Shown piece after piece: positions 33,753-42,755 of a stretch of 64,000 nucleotides of DNA. Numbering within the stretch: position 1 is the first letter of the stretch; each line of letters opens with the position of its first letter. The notes under the pieces are model-generated. The model did not search any database. It was not told where the DNA came from and worked only from the letters and a program-made list of their open reading frames with translations. The DNA is from CAZJAH01 sp964544155 (lineage in GTDB: Bacteria; Bacteroidota; Ignavibacteria; Kapaibacteriales; UBA2268), in contig CAZJAH010000002.1 in NCBI GenBank assembly GCA_964544155.1, positions 1 through 64,000 of the forward strand. The letters are read 5' to 3'. The translations under genes were made by a program, and so were the position numbers.

Positions 33753-35747
33753 ATGTACTATCGTGAACAAAAATCATACAAAAGCTTAACTGCTTTTTTC
33801 GCAATAATATTCAGCGCCCTGGTAATTAGCTGCGGCTCTGCCGGGACTCCGGAAATTAATGAATTCGGCGGTGTTTCCCACACTGAAAAAGGCGAAAAAG
33901 CACTGCTCGAATGGGATTTCGCCAATGCTGACAGCGTAGTCATTGACGGAATTAAAGGCTCGTTTAAAGCCGTTGACAGTTACTATGTTTCGCCGGATAC
34001 CACAACCGTTTATCCTTTCACCGCTTTCGGTGATAATAACCTTAAGCAGGTAAGCTGGACTGTATTCGTAGATGAAGAAATAATTTCTGAAGAAAAAAAT
34101 CCCGGAACTAAGGCTAAAAGCGAATATCAGGAGCTTGAGAAAACCACTCCCGCGAAAATTCCCCATAACGGAGAAAAAGCCGACGGGCCTTTCGGTAAAA
34201 ATATAGATGAAGAAGAAATTGTAACCGAAACAATACCTGCCTCATATACTGAATCGGAATTTTTCAGGGGAACCCTCAAATCTGATGATCCGGGCATTAT
34301 CAAACGTTTTAAAGTGATGAAAACCAAAATTATGCCTGACGGTAAGAATATAAGGCTGCGCGCACTGGTAATGGACGATTTCGGCAATTTCATCAAAGGC
34401 CTTCCCGAAAAGGCGCTTTCAAATGTATCGGTTTTTCACAACTGCGAAACAGGAATTGTGGGCGAACCCGTTTTTTATACAGGCGCTAAATCGGATAAAG
34501 GCACCAGGCCTACCGATATGGTTATCTGCGTCGAAAAATCTGCCGCGGCGGTTTATCTTCCCGAAGCGCATAAGCAGCTCCGGGATTTCCTTGATACAAG
34601 CAGTTTTAATCTGATGACATCGTTATATTATTTCAATCAGGAAATTGAGCAAAAAACCGGATTCATGCGTCCTAAAGAAGTCATTAATCTGCTGGATAAA
34701 GAAACTAACAATCCCTTAATTTCCGGCACTTCATCATTATACAGATGTGCCATTAGGGCTATAAATGAACTTGAAGGCCGGACTTCATCAGAAAAAGCAG
34801 TGGTTATAATGGCTTTCAGCTATGATAATTCTTCAATAATATACGATGTTGACAGAGTTTCTCAAAAGGCTAAAGAATTGGACATACCTGTTTATGTGAT
34901 TTCGGTCGGATCGGCAGTAGACAGCTATCCGCTGAGAAATCTATCTTACATGAGCGGCGGCAATTATTATTCCTTGTCTGAAGAAGAATATTCTAAAATT
35001 CCACTGATTATGGATGAAATTGCAGCCTCTTTCGAAATGTATTATGAATATGAGATGCCTTATAAAGCGCTGAAGGAAGGACTTTGTTCAAACGTAAAAT
35101 CTGAGATAACACTTAAAACAGATAAGCTCGAGGCCAAGGATATTTTCAGAATTGTAAGCCCGCCGTCAGGTATCCATCAAGCTTACCAGTCCCTGGCAGT
35201 TTTCTCCTTCAGGGATACTGTTGTAGATAATCAGTATATGCCAAACCTGCGGGTTCTGTCGCAGGTTCTAAGGGATAACCCCGACGCTAAGGTACAGCTG
35301 ACCGGCCATAGCTGGCAGGAGGGAAATTCCGACGCCGCTAAAAGATTATCGCTGAGAAGAGCGCAATCCGCGCGAAAGGCGCTTATCAGCCTGGGAGTCG
35401 ATCCCATGCAGATTCGGGTAACTCACGAAGGTGACTCCAGCCCAGTATATTACCTCGCTGGACAGAAATGGATGAACCTCTATAACAGACGGGTCGAGAT
35501 CAAATGGCTCGATCCTGAATTTCTGCCTTATGAAATAATAGCGCAGACAGAGCCTTCGGAAACCGTGGCGCTGGAAAAAGTTGAAAAGTGGGAAAACCTC
35601 GGTTACAGGGCATATTTTGAAAGAGCTCTTAATAATGGCATCCCAGTTTACAGGGTAGTGCTTTGGGGATATGACACTCTGGAAAAAGCTGAAACCGCCT
35701 TAAACACAATCGAGAAGAACCATAAGCTCGAAGCTTACATAAAATAA
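33753..35747 (+). CDS. Lipoprotein with VWA-like, OmpA and SPOR-like domains
   Basis: The 664 residues start with a lipobox (LVISC, lipidated Cys27). A VWA-like domain lies in the middle (about 255-430: DMVICVEKSAAAVYL, VVIMAFSYDN, VYVISVGSAV). Its metal-site motif is degenerate, with CVEKS in place of DxSxS. An OmpA peptidoglycan-binding domain follows (VQLTGHSWQEGNSDAAKRLS, NRRVEIKWL). A SPOR-like end closes the protein (YRAYFERALNNGIPVYRVV). It should sit in the outer membrane and bind peptidoglycan. The role may be envelope tethering or cell-division-linked wall binding, which is inference. It starts 97 bases after the ClpB-like gene. Confidence 0.8.
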   Translation: MYYREQKSYKSLTAFFAIIFSALVISCGSAGTPEINEFGGVSHTEKGEKALLEWDFANADSVVIDGIKGSFKAVDSYYVSPDTTTVYPFTAFGDNNLKQVSWTVFVDEEIISEEKNPGTKAKSEYQELEKTTPAKIPHNGEKADGPFGKNIDEEEIVTETIPASYTESEFFRGTLKSDDPGIIKRFKVMKTKIMPDGKNIRLRALVMDDFGNFIKGLPEKALSNVSVFHNCETGIVGEPVFYTGAKSDKGTRPTDMVICVEKSAAAVYLPEAHKQLRDFLDTSSFNLMTSLYYFNQEIEQKTGFMRPKEVINLLDKETNNPLISGTSSLYRCAIRAINELEGRTSSEKAVVIMAFSYDNSSIIYDVDRVSQKAKELDIPVYVISVGSAVDSYPLRNLSYMSGGNYYSLSEEEYSKIPLIMDEIAASFEMYYEYEMPYKALKEGLCSNVKSEITLKTDKLEAKDIFRIVSPPSGIHQAYQSLAVFSFRDTVVDNQYMPNLRVLSQVLRDNPDAKVQLTGHSWQEGNSDAAKRLSLRRAQSARKALISLGVDPMQIRVTHEGDSSPVYYLAGQKWMNLYNRRVEIKWLDPEFLPYEIIAQTEPSETVALEKVEKWENLGYRAYFERALNNGIPVYRVVLWGYDTLEKAETALNTIEKNHKLEAYIK

Positions 35748-35830
35748 TATACTAATTCTCTTATTTTCTTTGATAATTAATCAAAAAATATTATTTTCAT
35801 TACATAAAGAAAAAAATCATGGACTAATTA

Positions 35831-38431
35831 ATGCAGCCAGTTGATAAGCGGTTGATCATTGTTGATGAAAAAGGAACTCCCAGGCTCCCTGATATTCTTT
35901 TTGAGCTGGATGTAGCTGCCGCGATAATCAATACCGATGAGATCATTCTGGACTGCACGCCGCATTTTAAATTACTAACCGGGCTCGATGTTTCCTTTAA
36001 AACAGAGTTCTACTTTACTGACCCTGCTGACCTTTCAAATAATGATTCAGGAAAATACCGCATAAGCCTGAACGGATCGGAATACAAAGTCATTTTCAAA
36101 TCTTGCGAAAACGGCCTGAAATTGATCAAAATAATGCCCTGCCATATTGTTTCGGAAGAAATCGAAAGACTGAAGTTCTTCCTGGATAATGTACCGGCCG
36201 TAATTACTGAGATAAACCGCAAGGGCGAAATATTATATATAAATCAGGCCAGGGATGAGCATTACAAGGTAGATCAAAAAAATGCCCTTTTTAAATCTGT
36301 CTTTGAGCATGTAGATGACAAAAAGCGCACCATGGAACTGTTAGCCAGGGTGTTCAACGAAAAGAAACCGCTCATCACCGAAGATTCCGTGACCATTGAA
36401 GGCCATACTTCCTGGTGGCTTTCAAAATTGATGCCTCTTAAAGGATTTCCTGACAGGCTTATGTCGGTATCCATCGATATTACCAAAGAAAAAGAGATAA
36501 AGAACCGACTGAAAGCCAGCGAAGCAAAATATCAGGAACTCTTCGATAAAATGTATAACGGTTTCGCTCTGCAGGAAGGTATTTTCGATAATGACGGGAA
36601 CATGGTTTCTTATAGAATAATAGAAGTCAATAATGCTTTTGAAAAAATATTAAATGTTAAAAATGAAGATATTATTAATAAAGACATTTTTGAAGCTTTT
36701 CCGGGCCTTGACAAAAAATGGCCAAAGATATATAATGAATGTTTCAAAACAAATTCAGCTATTACAGCAAATGGGTACGAACCATTATTTGACAAACATT
36801 TCAAAATAATTGCATATCCCACTGATGATAAGCACTTCGTTGTGATTTTCGAAGATGTTACCGATGAAATCAATGCAGGGAAAGCCCTGCGGTTGCAAAG
36901 AAAATTCCTCGAGGAAATCCTGGATAATATACCCGTTGCCTGTGTGTTAATAAATGATGACAATACGATTTTCAGAATAAATAACGAATTTGAAAAGCTA
37001 TTTGGATACAGCTTTGATGAAGCAAAAGGAATACCCATTGAAAACCTGGTAGTTCCTGATCATTTATGGGATGAAAGCATGAGCCTCATTGTAAATACTG
37101 ATCTGGAGGAAACCAAAGTACTCGATACAATAAGACTGACAAAATCACGCCGGCCTTTGAATGTTATCCTGACTTTCAGAACAATTCAGGGAGATCATAG
37201 TAATAATATCGGGCTTTGTACTTATCAGGATATCACTGAACTCAAAGAAAAGGAAAATGAGCTTAAGCTCAGCCGTCAAAGATTGAAGACATTCATCGAT
37301 AACGTCGATGACATGATTTATTTCCAAAGCATTGACGGGCAGATTTCAATTATGAACCGGGCGATTAAAAAAATTACAGGATATACACAGAATGATTATG
37401 AGAAAGACCCTGATCTCTGGAAAAAAATAATGCATCCGGAAGACCTGCATTTAGCAGAAGATTTCTTCAATGGCTTTGCCGGTAAAATTGATAATTTCGA
37501 AACAACTTACAGAATTATTACGAAATCCGGAACCATAAGATGGATCAACTCCAGGATGTTCGCGCAAAAAGATGATGATGGCATAATCACAGGTTATTAC
37601 TGCCTGGACAGAGACATTACCGAAACCAAGGAGGCGCAGGATAGAATCAGGCAACTAACCAAAGAGCTTGAAATAATTGTCGATGAGCGTACTCGTGAGC
37701 TGCACAACGCCAATGATAAACTCAGAAGGTCGCTGTCAAGGCAGAAAGACCTGAATATACTCAAAAGCCGCTTCATAACCATGATATCCCATGAGTACCG
37801 CACTCCGCTTACGATTATTCTGTCATCATCGCACCTGCTCCAAAGATACTGCGAAGAAATGAACGGCTCCGAAAAAGCCAAAAAGCATCTGCACAAGATA
37901 CAGAGTTCTGTCGATAGTATGACACGTATGATAGAAGACGTAATGCAGATTGGCAAGATAAATGAAGCAGATGATAAAATCAAAAAGACAAAATTTGATT
38001 TTCTGAAAATTAGCAAAGAAATGATTGATGAATTTAAGGAGAGTTCTGATACTTCAATCGAATTAATATCACAGGATAATGAGATAACGGTTCAGACTGA
38101 CTGCTCCCTTATACGGCAGATAATCGGCAACCTACTTTCAAACGCGGTGAAATTTTCTCATCCGGGGTATTCAGTTAAAATGGAAGTTGAAAATAACACT
38201 GATACAGTTATTACCAGAGTAATTAATTACGGCGACGGAATACCGAAGAAGGATATGAAATATCTTTTCGATCCGTTTTTCAGAAGTTCTTACCATATTG
38301 GGACAGTACCCGGCTCAGGTCTCGGGCTTACTATAGTAAAGCAGGCAGCCGACTTACTTGGTGCAGATATATCAGTTAGAAGCAATCCAGGCGAAGAAAC
38401 CCTTTTTGAAGTAACTTTTAAGAAAGATTGA
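35831..38431 (+). CDS. Soluble multi-PAS sensor histidine kinase
   Basis: The 866 residues have no membrane helix. Four to five PAS domains run from the N-terminus to about 600 (FFLDNVPAVITEINRKGEIL, LEEILDNIPVACVLINDDN, FIDNVDDMIYFQSIDGQI). A coiled linker (EIIVDERTRELHNANDKL) follows. The HisKA domain has the phospho-acceptor His in FITMISHEYRTPLTIIL. The HATPase domain has the N-box IIGNLLSNAVKFS, G1 YGDGIP and G2 GSGLGLTIVKQ. It should sense a cytoplasmic signal. No response regulator adjoins it. The NtrC-type regulator at 5.9 kb lacks a kinase, but pairing the two is speculation. Confidence 0.93.
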   Translation: MQPVDKRLIIVDEKGTPRLPDILFELDVAAAIINTDEIILDCTPHFKLLTGLDVSFKTEFYFTDPADLSNNDSGKYRISLNGSEYKVIFKSCENGLKLIKIMPCHIVSEEIERLKFFLDNVPAVITEINRKGEILYINQARDEHYKVDQKNALFKSVFEHVDDKKRTMELLARVFNEKKPLITEDSVTIEGHTSWWLSKLMPLKGFPDRLMSVSIDITKEKEIKNRLKASEAKYQELFDKMYNGFALQEGIFDNDGNMVSYRIIEVNNAFEKILNVKNEDIINKDIFEAFPGLDKKWPKIYNECFKTNSAITANGYEPLFDKHFKIIAYPTDDKHFVVIFEDVTDEINAGKALRLQRKFLEEILDNIPVACVLINDDNTIFRINNEFEKLFGYSFDEAKGIPIENLVVPDHLWDESMSLIVNTDLEETKVLDTIRLTKSRRPLNVILTFRTIQGDHSNNIGLCTYQDITELKEKENELKLSRQRLKTFIDNVDDMIYFQSIDGQISIMNRAIKKITGYTQNDYEKDPDLWKKIMHPEDLHLAEDFFNGFAGKIDNFETTYRIITKSGTIRWINSRMFAQKDDDGIITGYYCLDRDITETKEAQDRIRQLTKELEIIVDERTRELHNANDKLRRSLSRQKDLNILKSRFITMISHEYRTPLTIILSSSHLLQRYCEEMNGSEKAKKHLHKIQSSVDSMTRMIEDVMQIGKINEADDKIKKTKFDFLKISKEMIDEFKESSDTSIELISQDNEITVQTDCSLIRQIIGNLLSNAVKFSHPGYSVKMEVENNTDTVITRVINYGDGIPKKDMKYLFDPFFRSSYHIGTVPGSGLGLTIVKQAADLLGADISVRSNPGEETLFEVTFKKD

Positions 38432-38437
38432 CCCAAT

Positions 38438-40033
38438 CTACTTATAAATTACCCTGTATATCCTCCAATCGAATTTATATGTTTTTGGAATATTGCCGGC
38501 ATCTACTTCTCTGAGCTCAATTAAGCTGCTGTCCCCTCCCCTTTTGGCAATATAATCAATATTGAAATCCCAATCCAAAATGTACTCAATTTTTTTCCTT
38601 TCAATATATTCAAAAACCGTGCTATCCTTTAAAGCTCTGAATACGTCAGGATTAACAACGCCATCAAGGTTATAAACAAGCAGAGAATCCGCGAAGTAAT
38701 TTATCCCTCCGGATTGAGGAGCGCCGATTATAGTTCCCGGCTCAAAATAATTATCCACGAATTTTCCGACCGGCAAATAGCCTTTAATGTTCTTCCCGCT
38801 GATCAGATTATGAGTTTCGCCATAAATAAAAGTATAAGAGGGTACAGCGATCAATACCAATGTAAAGGCATACTTTTGAAATCTTAAGGATGAATTATTA
38901 AAAATCCGGCCCAGCAGGAACAACCCGCTTATCAATAAGATAGGAAAAAAAGGAAAAAAATATCTCGGGAAAAACCAATAAGCAGGAATGTAAAATGTAT
39001 AAGCGCAAAACATCAGTACGCAGTATATCAAAGCTGCTTTAATCACGGGCGGCAAGCTGATGGTATCCTTATTCCTGCGATAATAAATGATGCAGCCGAG
39101 AATCAGCAGCCAAATGACAAAACTGTACTTTGCGGCCACGATCATTGACCTGTAAAGGAAAAACAGCCATCCTGTTATTTCATGCCCGAAATTTTCCAGC
39201 ACCGAAATTGACAGCATCCTCACGGCTTTACCGCTTACAGGAAAAATACTCTCGGTATAGTGGTATGAATATATCATCCAGGGCAGATATATGATAATAG
39301 CGCTAATGGTCGTTATCAGATATTTTCGGATTTCAGCCGACAATTTAAGCCTGCCTTTAAGGAGTTTCCAAACGGTAATCAAAAAGAAAGCAAAAGCTAA
39401 GAGTGTATTATCTATTCGGGTAAAAATCGCAAGCCCGAATAACAATCCCAGAATTATATACCGGCCCCCACTGCCAGGTTCCGAATCGAAAAACCTTATC
39501 TTGTGTGTATAGTATATTATAAATAAAATAAAAAAGGCGGAAATCATGGTTTCAAGGCCGTTTAACCCCATCATTAAGGGATAATTCGATAGCAGCCAAA
39601 TAACCGCCGCAATTCTGATAATATAAATTGAAGTGGTGTTTTTTTTCAATAATAGTAAAATGATTAAAAGCGAAGCACAATCAAAGAATATCAGCATCAA
39701 CTGGGCAATTTTTAACGCGGTTACTTTATCTGTCGTAAAAAAGTATACCGGAGCGGTAAGAAATACATATAAAGGCTGGAATCCGTTTGTATAGCTGTCT
39801 GTATAAAGCGGCCCTTTGCCTGAGGCAATATTTTCGGCAATAGCGAGAGACAGATAAGTATCATCAGGGATATAATTGCCGTCAGTGAGTTCGGCAGGCA
39901 GTGCCCAAAAAACTATCCTGATGATGAAATTCAGAACTATAAATAAAAATATTTCTCTTCTTAAATTCATGAAAGCAAATTTAAGAAATATTCCGGCGAT
40001 TTTTTTTGGCTTAAAATAAATCTTGTTAATCAT
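38438..40033 (-). CDS. Polytopic membrane glycosyltransferase-like protein (GT-C superfamily)
   Basis: The 531 residues have about ten or eleven membrane helices. The first periplasmic loop carries an acidic pair, Asp57-Asp58 in PDDTYLSLAIAENIASGKG, as in GT-C enzymes that use polyprenyl-phosphate sugars. LNGLETMISAFFIL is similar to segments of mannosyl- and arabinosyltransferase-like proteins. A soluble domain follows the last helix. The function is probably transfer of a sugar from a lipid carrier to a protein, lipid or polysaccharide outside the inner membrane. No other glycan genes adjoin it. It is convergent with the histidine kinase, with six bases between stops. Confidence 0.7.
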   Translation of the reverse strand: MINKIYFKPKKIAGIFLKFAFMNLRREIFLFIVLNFIIRIVFWALPAELTDGNYIPDDTYLSLAIAENIASGKGPLYTDSYTNGFQPLYVFLTAPVYFFTTDKVTALKIAQLMLIFFDCASLLIILLLLKKNTTSIYIIRIAAVIWLLSNYPLMMGLNGLETMISAFFILFIIYYTHKIRFFDSEPGSGGRYIILGLLFGLAIFTRIDNTLLAFAFFLITVWKLLKGRLKLSAEIRKYLITTISAIIIYLPWMIYSYHYTESIFPVSGKAVRMLSISVLENFGHEITGWLFFLYRSMIVAAKYSFVIWLLILGCIIYYRRNKDTISLPPVIKAALIYCVLMFCAYTFYIPAYWFFPRYFFPFFPILLISGLFLLGRIFNNSSLRFQKYAFTLVLIAVPSYTFIYGETHNLISGKNIKGYLPVGKFVDNYFEPGTIIGAPQSGGINYFADSLLVYNLDGVVNPDVFRALKDSTVFEYIERKKIEYILDWDFNIDYIAKRGGDSSLIELREVDAGNIPKTYKFDWRIYRVIYK

Positions 40034-40105
40034 TTAAATAAAATATTTGTCTAAATAGTTATATTGAGATTATAAATATTCTTTACAAATTAAGATGAAA
40101 AATAT

Positions 40106-41380
40106 ATGAGATATTTATTGATAATCCTTATTCTGAGCTTAGTTTCAGCCCCGGAACTTAAATCACAATACTATTTTCCGCCGGCTGATAACAGTGAATG
40201 GGAAACAGCCTCATTCGGGGAAACCGGCTGGGACAGCACTCATACAGAGGAACTCTTAAATTTCCTGGCAGATAACAACAGCAAAGGATTCATTATACTG
40301 CATAAAGGGCGCCTGGTTATGGAGGAATATTTTGGAGAATTCACCATGGATTCCCTTTGGTACTGGGCTTCTGCAGGAAAGACTCTGACTGCTTTCTTGA
40401 CGGGCCTCGCGCAGGAACAGGGCTATCTGAGCATTGATGATCCTGTTTCGGATCATCTCGGCAGCGGCTGGACTTCCATGCCTGAAGATAAAGAACGGCA
40501 AATTAGGATAAAGCATCAAATTACCATGACAACCGGCCTGGAAAACGAGGTGGAGGATGAATACTGCACAGAACCTCAATGCCTTAAATACAGAACAGAT
40601 CCGGGCAAAAGGTGGTTCTATCATAATGCTCCGTACACTTTGACTGCTGACGTTATAGAAAGCGCCACAGGACAAAACTATAATGAATATACACGAGAGC
40701 AGTTTGCCAGCTTGGGATTTAGGGGGTTTTGGTTTATGCAGGGATATAACCGTTTAAGGCTGAGTACAGTCAGGGAAATGGCAAAATTTGGGCTTCTCTG
40801 CCTTAGCCGGGGAATTTGGAATGGCGATACCATTCTGCGGGATAGGGATTATTTTCAGAACATGGTTAACAGCTCACAGCAACTCAATCCTTCATATGGC
40901 TATCTATGGTGGCTTAACGGCAAAAGCGGTTATAAACCGCCGGTGATTGATTATCTGATTGACGGCAGCATGCTGCCGGGCGCTCCCGATGAAATGTGGT
41001 GCGCGATGGGTAAAAATGAGCAAAGATTTTACGTTATCCCGGGTGATGATATAGTGGTAGTGCGTATGGGCGACCTGGCTGAAGGCGGATTCCTGGATTT
41101 TGACAAAGGACTTTGGTACATCCTCGATAAAATAATTTATGGCAGTGTTGGCATTAAAGTTATTTCAAAGGGAAGTACAGATATCATAATGGAAAATAAT
41201 CAGTTATTCGCAAAGGAGCAAACTCAGGGAGATAAGCTTGAACTCTACGGCCTGAGCGGGCAATTGATCAAGAGATCATCGGGAATACTCAGTATATCCG
41301 GAATGCCCCGGGGCGCTTATTTCCTTAAAATTAGCAAACAGAACGGAGATATAATTAGAGGAAAAATTATGCTTTATTAA
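40106..41380 (+). CDS. Secreted beta-lactamase-fold serine hydrolase with type IX-like C-terminus
   Basis: The 424 residues start with a signal peptide (MRYLLIILILSLVSAPELKS). The class C beta-lactamase/esterase fold carries nucleophile Ser89 in SAGK (89-92) and Tyr172 in YHN (172-174). The usual KTG is not obvious. The last 65 or so residues (LELYGLSGQLIKR, SGMPRGAYFLKISKQNG) form a type A-like C-terminal sorting domain, so it is probably exported through the type IX system encoded nearby. The substrate is unknown: these enzymes include esterases, D-aminopeptidases and beta-lactamase homologues. There is no evidence for antibiotic hydrolysis. Confidence 0.85.
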   Translation: MRYLLIILILSLVSAPELKSQYYFPPADNSEWETASFGETGWDSTHTEELLNFLADNNSKGFIILHKGRLVMEEYFGEFTMDSLWYWASAGKTLTAFLTGLAQEQGYLSIDDPVSDHLGSGWTSMPEDKERQIRIKHQITMTTGLENEVEDEYCTEPQCLKYRTDPGKRWFYHNAPYTLTADVIESATGQNYNEYTREQFASLGFRGFWFMQGYNRLRLSTVREMAKFGLLCLSRGIWNGDTILRDRDYFQNMVNSSQQLNPSYGYLWWLNGKSGYKPPVIDYLIDGSMLPGAPDEMWCAMGKNEQRFYVIPGDDIVVVRMGDLAEGGFLDFDKGLWYILDKIIYGSVGIKVISKGSTDIIMENNQLFAKEQTQGDKLELYGLSGQLIKRSSGILSISGMPRGAYFLKISKQNGDIIRGKIMLY

Positions 41381-41427
41381 ATTTTTCAGTTTTTTATGAA
41401 ATAATTCAGGATAATATAGAAAAAAAA

Positions 41428-41823
41428 TTATTTAGAATAGACAGCGCCTTCCTTTATCCAGATTCGTATACCTTCAATCTGGTTATCAGTAATGTATCCT
41501 TCGCGAAAGCCTGTTCCACGGTGCGGTATAGTACCATCAATATATTGCATAAAACGGCTGTTTTCAGGCTCTCCGGGCCTTACAAGAATAGGGAAATCCA
41601 CTGTCAGGTTTTCATAAGTTTCAAGCGTCCTGACCCCTGGCGTTGTCGGGCCGTGGCATCCCTGATAAGAACACTTCGTCTTCAAAAACGGGTACACATG
41701 ATCGCGGAAAGTAACGTCGGTTTCCGGGAAAATGAGATCATCATTAGTGGTTAAAGAGTTCCCGTTGCAAGCGTATAGCAACGCCGCGGCCAGTAATATA
41801 TTGAAATAAAGAAACATTCTCAT
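41428..41823 (-). CDS. Small lipoprotein with CX4CH haem-like motif
   Basis: The 131 residues carry a lipobox (LLYAC, lipidated Cys19). A second motif, CSYQGCH (Cys51, Cys56, His57), has four residues between the cysteines instead of the two of a standard c-type cytochrome. The sequence around it (FRDHVYPFLKTKCSYQGCHG and later IRIWIKEGA) resembles the cytochrome-c-like domains found in Bacteroidota and Planctomycetes secreted proteins. Met91 or so in SRFMQYIDG could be a distal ligand. The ATG overlaps the panB stop by four bases, so it is co-transcribed with a pantothenate gene, an odd pairing. Haem binding is not proven. Confidence 0.7.
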   Translation of the reverse strand: MRMFLYFNILLAAALLYACNGNSLTTNDDLIFPETDVTFRDHVYPFLKTKCSYQGCHGPTTPGVRTLETYENLTVDFPILVRPGEPENSRFMQYIDGTIPHRGTGFREGYITDNQIEGIRIWIKEGAVYSK

Positions 41824-42653
41824 TTATAACTCTCCTTAATTTCATCAGGAAATTCCTGGTTTCTAATATCATCGGAGTATTTTTCTACAGCTTCTCTCAT
41901 AATTTCATACATATTGACATATCTGCGTACAAAACGTGGATTGAAATCAACCGTAAGGCCGAGCATATCGGTATAAACCAATATTTGCCCGTCACAAAAT
42001 GGCCCGGCTCCTATCCCAATGGTCGGAACGCTAAGTGAGGCGGTGATTTTCTTGCCGAGCTGGGCGGGAATTTTTTCCAAAACAATTGCAAAAGCACCTG
42101 CCTCCTGAAGCAGGTGAGCGTCACGGTATATCTTAGCCGCTTCTTCAGGTTCACGTCCTCTGGCTCTGTACGAGCCATATTTATGTATATGCTGGGGAGT
42201 AAGCCCCAGGTGACCCATTACCGGTATGCCATTTTCAGTCATTTTATAAATGGCTTCGCTAACGTGTTCACCGCCTTCGATTTTAACTCCCGAACAGCCT
42301 GTTTCCTTCATGATCTTACCGGCATTGCTGAATGCTTCCATGGCTGAGACCTGATAAGTCATAAATGGCATATCAGCAATGATAAGCGCCCTTGACGAGC
42401 CGTTAACCACTGCTTTAGTGTGATATATGGTATCCTGTAGTGTTACGGGTATTGTAGTATCATGCCCCTGGACAATATTTCCGAGGGAATCACCTACCAA
42501 AAGAAGATCTATCCCCGATTCATCCAGAATCCTTGCAGTAAGGGCGTCATAAGCAGTAAGGCAGGCAATCTTCTGTCCCGCATCCTTCATTTCCTGCAGC
42601 CTCAGGGTTGTTACTTTGCGGCTGTCGAATTTCTTTGAATCACTTATACTCAT
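41820..42653 (-). CDS. panB: 3-methyl-2-oxobutanoate hydroxymethyltransferase
   Basis: The enzyme adds a hydroxymethyl group from methylene-THF to alpha-ketoisovalerate, the first step of pantothenate and CoA synthesis. The 277 residues match the family length. Motifs include KIACLTAYDALTARILDESG, LVGDSLGNIVQGHDTTIPV, and GVKIEGGEHVSEAIYKM. PVMGHLGLTPQH and PTIGIGAGPFCDGQILVY follow. No panC or panD lies nearby. It is the first gene of a two-gene unit with the CX4CH lipoprotein (ATGA overlap). Confidence 0.96.
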   Translation of the reverse strand: MSISDSKKFDSRKVTTLRLQEMKDAGQKIACLTAYDALTARILDESGIDLLLVGDSLGNIVQGHDTTIPVTLQDTIYHTKAVVNGSSRALIIADMPFMTYQVSAMEAFSNAGKIMKETGCSGVKIEGGEHVSEAIYKMTENGIPVMGHLGLTPQHIHKYGSYRARGREPEEAAKIYRDAHLLQEAGAFAIVLEKIPAQLGKKITASLSVPTIGIGAGPFCDGQILVYTDMLGLTVDFNPRFVRRYVNMYEIMREAVEKYSDDIRNQEFPDEIKESYK

Positions 42654-42755
42654 TTAGCACATAAAATAAAATAGTATCAATTCTTTCTCAGAAGAATAAA
42701 GATAAATAAAATTTTCTTAATATTATTATTTCTTACAGACAAAATCAGTAAAGCA

